64,000 nt of DNA from Phaeosaccion multiseriatum (lineage: Eukaryota; Ochrophyta, other classes). Positions 9,317-20,479 of this stretch are shown one piece after another. Under the pieces are notes generated by a model. That model was not told where the DNA came from, did not search any database, and saw only the letters and a program-made list of their open reading frames with translations. Position numbers and translations under genes: made by a program. The stretch is from NCBI GenBank assembly GCA_965112735.1, contig OZ218957.1, positions 1,178,001 to 1,242,000 of the forward strand, read 5' to 3'. The stretch's first letter is position 1. Each line of letters opens with the position of its first letter.

Positions 9317-12300
9317 TCCAGCAAGGAGCCAGATTGGGCCATTTTGAGCCCATCCAAGGCCCCACTTGGCGCTGTTGCGGCACTGGAGTACCTCACGTAG
9401 ATCTGTTGACCTGAGCATATGCTCGGTGCGGGCATGATGCGGCCAGCAAATGCGTCGTTCGGCCTGTGTATGCCCCGCAAATGCCGGCTTGGGGCCTTTT
9501 TGATCCCAGCAAGGAGCCAGATTGGGCCATTTCAGCCCATTCAAGGCCCCACTTGGCGCTGTTATGGCACTGTAGTATCTCAGCTGGGCCTATTGACCTG
9601 AGCATATGCTCGGTGCGGGCATGATGCGGCCAGCAAATGCGTCGTTCGGCCTGTGTATGCCCCGCAAATGCCGGCTTGGGGCCTTTTTGATCCCAGCAAG
9701 GAGCCAGATTGGGCCATTTGAGCCCATCCAAGGCCCCACTTGGCGCTGTTGCGGCACTGTAGTATCTCAGCTGGGCCTGTTGTCCTGAGCACATGCTCAG
9801 CGCGGGCATGATGCGGCCAGCAAATGCGTCGTTCGGCCTGTGTGGGCCAAATAAACCCAGCAAGGAGCCAGATTGGGCCATTTCAGCCCATTCAAGGCCC
9901 CACTTGGCGCTGTTGCGGCACTGTAGTATCTCAGCTGGGCCTGTTGACCTGAGCACATGCTCAGCGCGGGCATGATGCGGCCAGCAAATGCGTCGTTCGG
10001 CCTGTGTATGCCCCGCAAATGCCGGCTTGGGGCCTTTTTGATCCCAGGAAGGAGCCAGATTGGGCCATTTGAGCCCATCCAAGGCCCCACTTGGCGCTGT
10101 TGCGGCACTGTAGTATCTCAGCTGGGCACGTTGACCTGAGCATATGCTCGGTGCGGGCATGATGCGGCCAGCAAATGCGTCGTTCTGGCTGTGTGGGCCA
10201 TAAAAATCCAGCAAGGAGCCAGATTGGGCCATTTGAGCCCACCCAATGCCCTACTTGGCGCTGTTGCGGCACTGTAGTATCTCAGTTGGGCCTGTGGTCC
10301 TGAGCACATGCTCAGCGCGGGCATGATGCGGCCAGGAAATGCGTCGTTCTGGCTGTGTGGGCCAGAAAAATCCAGCAAGGAGCCAGATTGGGCCATTTTG
10401 AGCCCATCCAAGGCCCCACTTGGCGCTGTTGCGGCACTGGAGTACCTCACGTAGATCTGTTGACCTGAGCATATGCTCGGTGCGGGCATGATGCGGCCAG
10501 CAAATGCGTCGTTCGGCCTGTGTATGCCCCGCAAATGCCGGCTTGGGGCCTTTTTGATCCCAGCAAGGAGCCAGATTGGGCCATTTGAGCCCATCCAAGG
10601 CCCCACTTGGCGCTGTTGCGGCACTGTAGTATCTCAGCTGGGCATGTTGACCTGAGCATATGCTCGGTGCGGGCATGATGCGGCCAGCAAATGCGTCGTT
10701 CGGCCTGTGTATGCCCCGCAAATGCCGGCTTGGGGCCTTTTTGATCCCAGCAAGGAGCCAGATTGGGCCATTGAGCCCATCCAAGGCCCCACTTGGCGCT
10801 GTTATGGCACTGTAGTACCTCAGCTGGGCCTATTGACCTGAGATTCGGCTCGGTGCGGGCATGATGTGGCCAGCAAATGCGTCGTTCGGCCTGTGTATGC
10901 CCCGCAAATGCCGGCTTGGGGCCTTTTTGATCCCAGCAAGGAGCCAGATTGGGCCATTTGAGCCCATTCAAGGCCCCACTTGGCGCTGTTGCGGCACTGT
11001 AGTATCTCAGCTGGGCCTGTGGTCCTGAGCACATGCTCAGCGCGGGCATGATGCGGCCAGCAAATGCGTCGTTCGGCCTGTGTATGCCCCGCAAATGCCG
11101 GCTTGGGGCCTTTTTGATCCCAGCAAGGAGCCAGATTGGGCCATTTGAGCCCATCCAAGGCCCCACTTGGCGCTGTTGCGGCACTGTAGTATCTCAGCTG
11201 GGCATGTTGACCTGAGCATATGCTCGGTGCGGGCATGATGCGGCCAGCAAATGCGTCGTTCGGCCTGTGTATGCCCCGCAAATGCCGGCTTGGGGCCTTT
11301 TTGATCCCAGCAAGGAGCCAGATTGGGCCATTTGAGCCCATCCAAGGCCCCACTTGGCGCTGTTATGGCACTGTAGTATCTCAGCTGGGCCTATTGACCT
11401 GAGATTCGGCTCGGTGCGGGCATGATGTGGCCAGCAAATGCGTCGTTCGGCCTGTGTATGCCCCGCAAATGCCGGCTTGGGGCCTTTTTGATCCCAGCAA
11501 GGAGCCAGATTGGGCCATTTGAGCCCATTCAAGGCCCCACTTGGCGCTGTTGCGGCACTGTAGTATCTCAGCTGGGCCTGTGGTCCTGAGCACAAGCTCA
11601 GCGCGGGCATGATTCGGCCAGCAAATGCGTCGTTCGGCCTGTGTATGCCCCGCAAATGCCGGCTTGGGGTTTTTTTGATCCCAGCAAGGAGCCAGATTGG
11701 GCCATTTGAGCCCATCCAAGGCCCCACTTGGCGCTGTTGCGGCACTGTAGTATCTCAGCTGGGCCTGTGGTCCTGAGCACATGCTCAGCGCGGGCATGAT
11801 GCGGCCAGCAAATGCGTCGTTCTGGCTGTGTGGGCCAGAAAAATCCAGCAAGGAGCCAGATTGGGCCATTTGAGCCCATCCAAGGCCCCACTTGGCGCTG
11901 TTGCGGCACTGTAGTATCTCAGCTGGGCCTGTGGTCCTGAGCACATGCTCAGCGCGGGCATGATGCGGCCAGGAAATGCGTCGTTCTGGCTGTGTGGGCC
12001 ATAAAAATCCAGCAAGGAGCCAGATTGGGCCATTTGAGCCCACCCAAGGCCCTACTTGGCGCTGTTGCGGCACTGTAGTATCTCAGTTGGGCCTGTGGTC
12101 CTGAGCACATGCTCAGCGCGGGCATGATGCGGCCAGGAAATGCGTCGTTCTGGCTGTGTGGGCCAGAAAAATCCAGCAAGGAGCCAGATTGGGCCATTTT
12201 GAGCCCATCCAAGGCCCCACTTGGCGCTGTTGCGGCACTGGAGTACCTCACGTAGATCTGTTGACCTGAGCATATGCTCGGTGCGGGCATGATGCGGCCA

Positions 12301-14001
12301 GCAAATGCGTCGTTCGGCCTGTGTATGCCCCGCAAATGCCGGCTTGGGGCCTTTTTGATCCCAGCAAGGAGCCAGATTGGGCCATTTGAGCCCATCCAAG
12401 GCCCCACTTGGCGCTGTTGCGGCACTGTAGTATCTCAGCTGGGCATGTTGACCTGAGCATATGCTCGGTGCGGGCATGATGCGGCCAGCAAATGCGTCGT
12501 TCGGCCTGTGTATGCCCCGCAAATGCCGGCTTGGGGCCTTTTTGATCCCAGCAAGGAGCCAGATTGGGCCATTGAGCCCATCCAAGGCCCCACTTGGCGC
12601 TGTTATGGCACTGTAGTACCTCAGCTGGGCCTATTGACCTGAGATTCGGCTCGGTGCGGGCATGATGTGGCCAGCAAATGCGTCGTTCGGCCTGTGTATG
12701 CCCCGCAAATGCCGGCTCGGGGCCTTTTTGATCCCAGCAAGGAGCCAGATTGGGCCATTTGAGCCCATTCAAGGCCCCACTTGGCGCTGTTGCGGCACTG
12801 TAGTATCTCAGCTGGGCCTGTGGTCCTGAGCACATGCTCAGCGCGGGCATGATGCGGCCAGCAAATGCGTCGTTCGGCCTGTGTATGCCCCGCAAATGCC
12901 GGCTTGGGGCCTTTTTGATCCCAGCAAGGAGCCAGATTGGGCCATTTGAGCCCATCCAAGGCCCCACTTGGCGCTGTTGCGGCACTGTAGTATCTCAGCT
13001 GGGCATGTTGACCTGAGCATATGCTCGGTGCGGGCATGATGCGGCCAGCAAATGCGTCGTTCGGCCTGTGTATGCCCCGCAAATGCCGGCTTGGGGCCTT
13101 TTTGATCCCAGCAAGGAGCCAGATTGGGCCATTTGAGCCCATCCAAGGCCCCACTTGGCGCTGTTATGGCACTGTAGTATCTCAGCTGGGCCTATTGACC
13201 TGAGATTCGGCTCGGTGCGGGCATGATGTGGCCAGCAAATGCGTCGTTCGGCCTGTGTATGCCCCGCAAATGCCGGCTTGGGGCCTTTTTGATCCCAGCA
13301 AGGAGCCAGATTGGGCCATTTGAGCCCATTCAAGGCCCCACTTGGCGCTGTTGCGGCACTGTAGTATCTCAGCTGGGCCTGTGGTCCTGAGCACATGCTC
13401 AGCGCGGGCATGATTCGGCCAGCAAATGCGTCGTTCGGCCTGTGTATGCCCCGCAAATGCCGGCTTGGGGTTTTTTGATCCCAGCAAGGAGCCAGATTGG
13501 GCCATTTGAGCCCATCCAAGGCCCCACTTGGCGCTGTTGCGGCACTGTAGTATCTCAGCTGGGCCTGTGGTCCTGAGCACATGCTCAGCGCGGGCATGAT
13601 GCGGCCAGCAAATGCGTCGTTCTGGCTGTGTGGGCCAGAAAAATCCAGCAAGGAGCCAGATTGGGCCATTTGAGCCCATCCAAGGCCCCACTTGGCGCTG
13701 TTGCGGCACTGTAGTATCTCAGCTGGGCCTGTGGTCCTGAGCATATGCTCAGCGCGGGCATGATGCGGCCAGCAAATGCGTCGTTCGGCCTGTGTATGCC
13801 CCGCAAATGCCGGCTTGGGGCCTTTTTGATCCCAGCAAGGAGCCAGATTGGGCCATTTCAGCCCATTCAAGGCCCCACTTGGCGCTGTTGCGGCACTGTA
13901 GTATCTCAGCTGGGCCTATTGACCTGAGCATATGCTCGGTGCGGGCATGATGCGGCCAGCAAATGCGTCGTTCGGCCTGTGTATGCCCCGCAAATGCCGG
14001 C
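9317..14001 (+). repeat. Satellite array, segment 2
   Basis: Same 187/164-bp units and orientation as segment 1. It contains a ~1801-bp block (about seven long plus three short units) present twice in tandem: sequence from ~10118 recurs from ~11919. The variant GGAGTACCTCACGTAGATCT replaces the usual TGTAGTATCTCAGCTGGGCC near 9387, 10439 and 12240 and serves as a block marker. Confidence 0.97.
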
Positions 14002-14403
14002 TTCGCGCCGTCGTGGCGCTCGGGTGGGGGCGGGAATGCAGTGAGGGGCCTCCTCCCTTGTCGTCGGCGAGAGCCGGGGGAAGAACAGGTGCTCCTCAGT
14101 GTCGTCGCGGGAAGTGACGGACCTCAACATCCAGGGCGTCGCCAGCTGTGAGTGAGCAAGTGGGAGGGCTCCTCATCCACACAGTCGTCAGTTGTGAATG
14201 GGGCGCCGGTGAGTCAAGGGCTGGGGATGTTGGGGGAAGGACTCTTCATTAGGAGAGTGCAGCCCTGTGAGGGGCTCCTTCTTCGGAGGCCAGTTGGTCT
14301 CAGAAGAAGGCCGCTTCCATCACAGAGGGCGGACACTGCATTTCGGATGTAGCGGAAGGTAGGGAAGTCACCATGGTGAGTGCCCTACGCCCCGCTTCAC
14401 CCC
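14002..14403 (-). repeat. B2 repeat
   Basis: About 400 bp, identical by eye to 14913-15314 (offset 911 bp). The outer end reads TTCGCGCCGTCG on the plus strand and joins satellite ATGCCGGC; the TT may belong to either side. The inner end is CGCTTCACCCC. Confidence 0.92.
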
Positions 14404-14455
14404 GTAGTTAATAAAGAGTATCTAAAACTAAAACTAAGACTGAGGGTGGGTGGGT

Positions 14456-14733
14456 GGGAAAGAAAAGAAGAGTTCCGGCACGCAACACCGTGGAGACTGT
14501 CGGCACGCAACACCAGGCACAGTCTCCCTATCTCTCCTTCTCTCGCCCACGAGGATCCCGGCTCGCAACACCAGGCGGATCCCCTTGGCCAACACAAAGC
14601 GCTCTGTCCGGGCCCGGGACAGAGGCTTGCTTTCCGCCTCACCAGTATCTACCTCTCCTCCTTGGCAGTGTGTCCCGCCTTACCTGTGCACTGTCTCCGT
14701 TGCTTCAGTAGGCGGCAACACACTCCAAGGCTC
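14456..14733 (-). repeat. A2 repeat
   Basis: 278 bp identical by eye to 20649-20926 (offset 6193 bp), in the same orientation. Confidence 0.92.
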
Positions 14734-14912
14734 CTCCTCTTCTAAATTCCTAAGTTCGGTACAAAAGTAATATGTTCCCCGGGGGAGAGGCCGCTCCCCT
14801 CGGGGCTGGACCGCCCGCGGCACTGCCCCTCGGGCCCTCGTTGCCTCCCGCCCACTCCCTCGTCTCTGCTCCGCGAGAAACAAAGTTCCGTTGCTGCGCT
14901 GCTGAACAGGCT
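14734..14912 (-). repeat. Linker between B1 and A2 (5' end of the element family)
   Basis: On the minus strand it begins AGCCTGTTCAGCAGCG, directly after the GCGCGAA end of B1. The same sequence forms the 5' end of the copies at 3526 and 31242. The junction GCGCGAA/AGCCTG is therefore either an internal circle-type junction or the border between two tandem copies (14912-14002 would be a 911-bp short copy). Confidence 0.8.
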
Positions 14913-15314
14913 TTCGCGCCGTCGTGGCGCTCGGGTGGGGGCGGGAATGCAGTGAGGGGCCTCCTCCCTTGTCGTCGGCGAGAGCCGGGGGAAGAACAGG
15001 TGCTCCTCAGTGTCGTCGCGGGAAGTGACGGACCTCAACATCCAGGGCGTCGCCAGCTGTGAGTGAGCAAGTGGGAGGGCTCCTCATCCACACAGTCGTC
15101 AGTTGTGAATGGGGCGCCGGTGAGTCAAGGGCTGGGGATGTTGGGGGAAGGACTCTTCATTAGGAGAGTGCAGCCCTGTGAGGGGCTCCTTCTTCGGAGG
15201 CCAGTTGGTCTCAGAAGAAGGCCGCTTCCATCACAGAGGGCGGACACTGCATTTCGGATGTAGCGGAAGGTAGGGAAGTCACCATGGTGAGTGCCCTACG
15301 CCCCGCTTCACCCC
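14913..15314 (-). repeat. B1 repeat
   Basis: Same sequence as 14002-14403. It follows the recombinase stop codon (15318) within four bases. Confidence 0.92.
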
Positions 15315-15317
15315 CTT

Positions 15318-16448
15318 TCATCCGTGTACCTGTGGGGGAGTCGTATCCGCCGACAGCATGCGGCCCGCCCAGCCAAGAGCCTCCTGGACTGTCCTGTGGG
15401 CGTACTGGAAAGCCGTCGTCGACGACCAGCGCCCCCAAAACTGGAGTGCGCGCCAGTCTGCTCCGCTAGCTGCAAGGGCTGTAGCACCTCCACTCCGCAG
15501 GGAGTGAGCGCTGATCCGGTTGGAGTCCCTCCCAGCCCTCGTTGCCCCAGCCTTGAGGGCTCTGCTGACTTGTTGGGAAGTGACGGATGTCCTTCGCCCC
15601 GTCTCGTCGGTGTAGGAGGCGAGGAGAGTGTGCCCTCCCCCAACTTCTCGAGGGCGTACCTGCTCTCTGCCGAAGTGGCAGCGGAGTGCGTCCACAGCAG
15701 CAAGTACCGGGCAAAGCGTGGGGGCGCCTGTCCTCTGGTGCGTACGTGCCTCTCCCTTCCTGAACGCATCTGTCTTGCTGCCTGTGAAAGCCAAAGTCAC
15801 GCGCAGCATCCGCACCCCTCGGCCGACGGCTGCAAGGGCTTCTCTCCCTGAGTAGGCCCGGTTCGCGGCGTCTGTGAACGAGACATCGAGAGGGGTTAGG
15901 ATGTAGCGCACGTCTGCGCTCCCCCTCGTATTGGAGGGGGCAAACTCGCTCACACGCATCAGAAAAAACCACCCCAACCGGATGAGCGCCCAGAGCATGG
16001 TACCCTTCCTCCCCTCCGTGCTGAGCACGCCTCTGGTAGCCTCTAGAAGAGCTACATCCACCGGAAGCTGCGGGATGGAGTCGCCATCGGTGAGTCTGTA
16101 ACTCCGGAGAACCAACTGCACCTGCTTGCCCACCGCGGGGCCTTTCATCCCTTCCCGAGAAAACAGAGCATTCACCGCCGGTCCCTTCCCCTCCAACGTC
16201 GCCGCCTTGTTGCCCCTCTCCTCACGACACCACGCCAGAAAAGCCATGAAGATTTCCGAGTTCCGGGGGTCATCGTCTCCGAAAAGTAGAGGTGGTACCT
16301 CCACTAGTTGGCAGAACTCCATCCATTGACGTTGGACCGATGAGTAGCGATCCAAGGTGCTAGGGCGGAGACCGCTTGCTGCGGCTGCCCGAGCAGAGCT
16401 GAGAAGACCGCGTCCAAAACGATTGAGTCCGGCATGATTTGCGTCCAC
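15318..16448 (-). CDS. Tyrosine recombinase (integrase) of the YR retrotransposon
   Basis: 376 aa. It has the tyrosine-recombinase fold in order: an N-terminal core-binding region (RPSTLDRYSSVQRQWMEFC, ~28-46), box I with Arg165 (FLMRVSEF), box II H315-S-L-R318 (SAHSLRSGGATALA), WGRW at 338-341 and the nucleophile Tyr349 (AFQYAH). All R-H-R-Y residues are present, so it looks catalytically complete. In DIRS-type elements this enzyme integrates a circular DNA copy without target duplication. The start overlaps the RT ORF end by 145 bp in a different frame, a common arrangement in DIRS-like elements. Whether translation uses re-initiation, frameshifting or the internal ATG is not visible. Confidence 0.92.
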   Translation of the reverse strand: MDANHAGLNRFGRGLLSSARAAAASGLRPSTLDRYSSVQRQWMEFCQLVEVPPLLFGDDDPRNSEIFMAFLAWCREERGNKAATLEGKGPAVNALFSREGMKGPAVGKQVQLVLRSYRLTDGDSIPQLPVDVALLEATRGVLSTEGRKGTMLWALIRLGWFFLMRVSEFAPSNTRGSADVRYILTPLDVSFTDAANRAYSGREALAAVGRGVRMLRVTLAFTGSKTDAFRKGEARTHQRTGAPTLCPVLAAVDALRCHFGREQVRPREVGGGHTLLASYTDETGRRTSVTSQQVSRALKAGATRAGRDSNRISAHSLRSGGATALAASGADWRALQFWGRWSSTTAFQYAHRTVQEALGWAGRMLSADTTPPQVHG

Positions 16449-18661
16449 TGAGTGAGGGGCTGTAGGTGAGGGGCAATGGGGGAGGAGCGGTCAGTTCCGA
16501 TGAGATTTTCAATCCAATCACGGCTGAGGTCATCGGGGATAAGGTTGATGCGTCCGGGGACATGGACGGTGTCGAGGCTGCACCGAGCACCGATCTCCAG
16601 GAGGCCCACCAGCCCTGCCAAGCCGTTGCTGATGGAGCTGTTGGGGGCCCCCTGGTTCTCTACCCAAGACAAGCTGCTGGTGTTGTCGCCACGCACTAGC
16701 ACCGCTGAGAGGTCGAAAGCTGTTGGATGTTGGAGCCAGAAGGTGCAGAGGCCCGTAACGATCACGCCCATCTCCAAATCGTTTACAGTGATCAATTTCG
16801 GGACCGTATGGTGTCGGGCTACTACCTCCGCAGGCCAGCGCCACTGTGCGAACATGGAGGCCTCTGCCCATACAATTCCCCCTCCCCAGTCAGACGCGTC
16901 TCCGTCGAGGCAAACGTCCGGTTGGCGAGGGACTAGTAGCTCCAAAGGGCACACCAGGATAGAGGGATCTTTCACCCCCCACACGCAGATAAGATGCCGC
17001 CAGCGCTGGAGGTCGAAAAGGGCGTCGTCGTCCAGAAAGAGCTTCGTACGCCCGGCAAAACGACCCGTACCACAGCCTCTGGTGAGATTGGTGAGCTGAC
17101 GAAGCATGTAACGGCCGGGGCGAATGCAGAAGCTGATGCTGCGGAGCTTGCCGATAAAAGATTGAAGCTCCTTCAGCGTGCAAACGGTGCGAGTTGGAGG
17201 CCACTCCGCCAACAGAGCGTGCAGTTCGGCGAGCTTGTCGGGACGCAGAGAGGCAGTGCCGGCCTCCGTGTCGATCATGATGCCCAAAACTCGCTGCACG
17301 GAACGCCAGGGGCCCTCCTTCCCATGCTTCGCCAGGTTGATGCAGGAGGAAACATGTGGATTTTCCCCAGGCCAGCCGAAGAGGTTGTAGTGCATCGCCG
17401 TGATGATTCTGCTGAGCTGGAGGAGGGGGGCAGCCCGCTCGGCGGAGGGGAGGCCCCGTCGAGCTGCTTTAGCGGCAATGAGGTCGTCGCCGTGAACCAC
17501 AGCATGGTGCTCTGGAATTTCCCCAACCGTCGTCGGAGTACCCCGTAACTGTCGCCGTTGGATTGGCCGTTGCTCCTCCACATCAATCAGCTCCATGCCC
17601 GGGATGAGGCCGTTGCAACAGGCAGGGATGACAAGATGAGTGGTGAGAGCCGTAGCGCAGATGACGGCGACGAGACTCTGGGCCAAGACGAAGTAGAAAG
17701 AGGGGCTAGAGCAAGGGCCAAATCCGCAGCGCAAGTCGAAAACGCACACTGCTCCAACGACCGAGCAGAAGAAAGGCCAGAGGCCGGCCTGGCGGGAGTA
17801 GAAGATCCAGTTGAACGCAGAGCTGACGTCGGTCTTGGAGATGAGAATATCCCACTCGGAGGGGTCGAGAGAAAGGCTCCGCCGAACCAAGTAAGTGAGG
17901 AATTCCGTTAAAGCGTCGTGGCCCTTCATGTTGACTAAAGCCTCCTTGTCGGTCTGGCTGTTGGACGTGGGCTCTCCGTCGGAAGAGGCGAAGGTGGGGT
18001 CGGTGATGAGGCGCCACTCGCCGCTCTTCTTTTGGAGGAGGCCTAGGGGGTTGGGGCGCAAGTCCGGAAAAACCTGGCGCGCCAGCTCCACCGGTACCAG
18101 CAACACTTTCCCCTCCAACGAGCTAGTCACAGCGAGGTCCTCCAGCACCGTAGGATGCTCTCGTCCCGAGGGGTGGTTCCCGTACGCGTCTCGTTGGGCG
18201 GAAGGGACGGAGAAGAAGGTGCCGGGGACGGTGGCACCGTTGGTGGTAAGCTCATGGAGATGTGACCATAAAGGGACGTTGCCGAAGTAGCGCTCAATCC
18301 GTGCGGCGTCGAAGTAGGTGGGAGCGAAGGGAGGGCCTAGCCAAGCAAGGTAGGCCCCCAAGTCTCCGTGGAAGGCGATGAGGCCACGACCGTGGAGCTC
18401 GACGACGGAAGGTGAAAAACTTTTCTCCCCATTGGCGCGGCGTCCAAATGCTGCGTCACTGAGGAAAGTCCGCTCCACCCACGCCCGATCAGCCGGCCGT
18501 TGGTAGCACGGGACTTCGGGGGGCCGACGAGGCGGCCGTTCCGACCCTCGAGTAGCCAAGTCGCTCACCAACGTGTGCTCCGGAGGGCGGCGTGGGGGCC
18601 GGCCCTCGTTCCCCTCAGAGCCCTCTCCCCCTATCCCTGAAGGCACGATGAGAGGTGACAC
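16304..18661 (-). CDS. Reverse transcriptase-RNase H polyprotein of the YR retrotransposon
   Basis: 785 aa. RT motifs: EWRLITDPTF (~215-224), motif A with catalytic Asp278 (SKTDVSSAFNW), RCGFGPCSSPSFYFVL (~311-325) and motif C VVHGDDLIAA with Asp392/Asp393. A thumb/connection region follows (LKELQSFIGKLRSI). RNase H spans about 610-725: DGDASDWGGG, a Glu in VNDLEMG, VRGDNTSSLSWV and INLIPDDLSRDW give the D-E-D-D set. No aspartic protease or DNA methylase domain is seen. The first ~100 aa are Pro/Arg-rich and unrecognised. It lies 15 bp after the gag stop in the same direction, and was presumably translated from one genomic RNA. Confidence 0.93.
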   Translation of the reverse strand: MSPLIVPSGIGGEGSEGNEGRPPRRPPEHTLVSDLATRGSERPPRRPPEVPCYQRPADRAWVERTFLSDAAFGRRANGEKSFSPSVVELHGRGLIAFHGDLGAYLAWLGPPFAPTYFDAARIERYFGNVPLWSHLHELTTNGATVPGTFFSVPSAQRDAYGNHPSGREHPTVLEDLAVTSSLEGKVLLVPVELARQVFPDLRPNPLGLLQKKSGEWRLITDPTFASSDGEPTSNSQTDKEALVNMKGHDALTEFLTYLVRRSLSLDPSEWDILISKTDVSSAFNWIFYSRQAGLWPFFCSVVGAVCVFDLRCGFGPCSSPSFYFVLAQSLVAVICATALTTHLVIPACCNGLIPGMELIDVEEQRPIQRRQLRGTPTTVGEIPEHHAVVHGDDLIAAKAARRGLPSAERAAPLLQLSRIITAMHYNLFGWPGENPHVSSCINLAKHGKEGPWRSVQRVLGIMIDTEAGTASLRPDKLAELHALLAEWPPTRTVCTLKELQSFIGKLRSISFCIRPGRYMLRQLTNLTRGCGTGRFAGRTKLFLDDDALFDLQRWRHLICVWGVKDPSILVCPLELLVPRQPDVCLDGDASDWGGGIVWAEASMFAQWRWPAEVVARHHTVPKLITVNDLEMGVIVTGLCTFWLQHPTAFDLSAVLVRGDNTSSLSWVENQGAPNSSISNGLAGLVGLLEIGARCSLDTVHVPGRINLIPDDLSRDWIENLIGTDRSSPIAPHLQPLTQWTQIMPDSIVLDAVFSALLGQPQQAVSALAPWIATHRSNVNGWSSAN

Positions 18662-18676
18662 CGTGCCAGGGCCCCC

Positions 18677-20467
18677 TCACCACCATGGTACCCCCGGAAG
18701 GCCGCCAAGACGAGCAGCGATGTTGTTGGTATGGGCCTTCTCCGCGGCGGTAGGAGCTTTGGAATCCCGCATGCCGCTCCGAAGGTGATGGACGGCTGTG
18801 GACTTCTGAGCAGTAGAGAGGGTGCCAGGGGTGCAAGGGGCGTAAGGGCATGAGCCAGACGAGGCCTCGGCGCACGACTGGGTCTTTAGCAGGGTGGTAC
18901 AGGGTTTCAGAGCGCCATTCCCACGTCCGCCTCCCCCTCCGTTGCTGTTGCGTGTCCCCCCCAAGTCCATATCACGCAGCAGGCACGTGAGGAGGCCACG
19001 TTGGACGATGAGGGCCGCCGGGGAAGCGTAGTGGTCGAGCAGAGCGTGAAGAGAGAAGACAGGAGCGGTGTCGTAGGAAGCGGGAGGGAGGCTTTGGCAG
19101 CTGAGCCACTTAGCCGAGTTGATGGAGTGGAGGTCGAGCAGGGCGTTGGCTGTGGAGCACAGGATGTCGGGGGGCATCCCTAGGGCCGAGGAGTCGCTGC
19201 GAGTGCACAGCTCGTCGAGGGTCGTAGAGAACTCGTCGAATTCGTTGATGAAGTTGGCGTTCTCGGGGTAGACCAAACGGATGACGCTGACGAAGTTGTC
19301 GACAGTTGTCCGTAGGGCAGCGAACGAGCGAGGGAGGGGGCGAGCGACCGTAGGGAGAGCGATCACCGCGCCTCCTGCTTCTGCGCTCGAGCGTTGTAGG
19401 TCCGAATGCTCCAAGCGCAGAGCCGCGCTGAGCGCCGTGGTGCGCTCGCGGGGGGTGCAGCACTGAAGCTCGAAACCATCAGGGATCCCAAACCGACCTT
19501 GGAGGAGCCCAGTGATGGCTTTGGGGTCGAACGCGACGTCTCGTGGGCTCATGAGCGTCTGCACTGCTGCAGTGACGCCGTGGGCGCCTTGGCGACGCAC
19601 GTGAGAGACCTTGCCACCGTTAAGTAGGATAGCTAATGGGGCGACGGATTTACCTTTGTCTTCGCGGGTCGTGGTGGCGGAGGTGGCCGCTGTAGCCTTG
19701 GCCTCAGCGAGGCGAAGCTGCGCCAGCTCCGTCTCCGCTGTACGTTTCTCTAACTCAAGCTTATCCTCTGCTTCCGCGCGGTGGCGCTCACGATCTCGAA
19801 GAAAACGACGATGCTCGCGCTCAGCTGCTTCCTCCTCCCGAATCGCGAGAAGGGCCGCCTCGGAGAGAGGGGCCGAAGGCGAATGGGAGGAAGATTGGGG
19901 AGGCAAGTGAGGTGCTGCCATCGTAGAAGAAGTCTGAACCTTGGGCTCCGAATGAAGGCGAGCAGGGCCCGACGGAAGAGACGTGGTAGAAGTAGTAGGG
20001 AAGAGGGTGTGGAGGAGTGAGGCTGAAGGCGCCGGTTGGGCAACAACGCCTACTGCGGCAAGGTCTGTGAACGTCGAAACGGTCACGAGGTGCCAGCGAA
20101 CGGATTCCTCCGCCGGTGAAGTGGGCAGAGAAGAGAGCTCACTCGGAGGGTTGGTGGAGGCCACCGCAAGCCACTCCTCCCAGACGTCTTGAGCGTAGAT
20201 GTCGTCCGTGGGAAGGGAGAGGACGTGGTAGGAGGCCTCCGTGTAGTGACTTTTCCCTGAGCGAACCAGAATTGCTGGACGAAAGGAACCCTGAGACGAC
20301 TTGTCCTTGTAGATGACGAGCGCTGCTTCTCCGTTGTTGGGACGGTGGGCGGCGACCCGAAGGAGCCTCGCGGCGTCCGATGAAGTGTCAAGAGGTGACA
20401 TGGTAGGAAAAACTTTGGTGGTCTGGTGGCGTGCACGTGGGCCACACCCCCCAAAGAATTGGGCCAC
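18677..20467 (-). CDS. Gag-like protein of the YR retrotransposon
   Basis: 596 aa, first ORF of the element. Residues ~200-275 form a charged coiled coil (REEEAAEREHRRFLRDRERH), followed by a globular part of unknown fold, a Gly/Asn-rich hinge and a C-terminal Cys cluster (SCAEASSGSCPYAPC) that may bind metal or nucleic acid. No family was recognised beyond its position. A second in-frame Met (residue 23, 20401) could be the true start. Role by inference: particle or RNA-binding protein. Confidence 0.7.
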   Translation of the reverse strand: MAQFFGGCGPRARHQTTKVFPTMSPLDTSSDAARLLRVAAHRPNNGEAALVIYKDKSSQGSFRPAILVRSGKSHYTEASYHVLSLPTDDIYAQDVWEEWLAVASTNPPSELSSLPTSPAEESVRWHLVTVSTFTDLAAVGVVAQPAPSASLLHTLFPTTSTTSLPSGPARLHSEPKVQTSSTMAAPHLPPQSSSHSPSAPLSEAALLAIREEEAAEREHRRFLRDRERHRAEAEDKLELEKRTAETELAQLRLAEAKATAATSATTTREDKGKSVAPLAILLNGGKVSHVRRQGAHGVTAAVQTLMSPRDVAFDPKAITGLLQGRFGIPDGFELQCCTPRERTTALSAALRLEHSDLQRSSAEAGGAVIALPTVARPLPRSFAALRTTVDNFVSVIRLVYPENANFINEFDEFSTTLDELCTRSDSSALGMPPDILCSTANALLDLHSINSAKWLSCQSLPPASYDTAPVFSLHALLDHYASPAALIVQRGLLTCLLRDMDLGGTRNSNGGGGGRGNGALKPCTTLLKTQSCAEASSGSCPYAPCTPGTLSTAQKSTAVHHLRSGMRDSKAPTAAEKAHTNNIAARLGGLPGVPWW

Positions 20468-20479
20468 GGGAGAGAGAGG

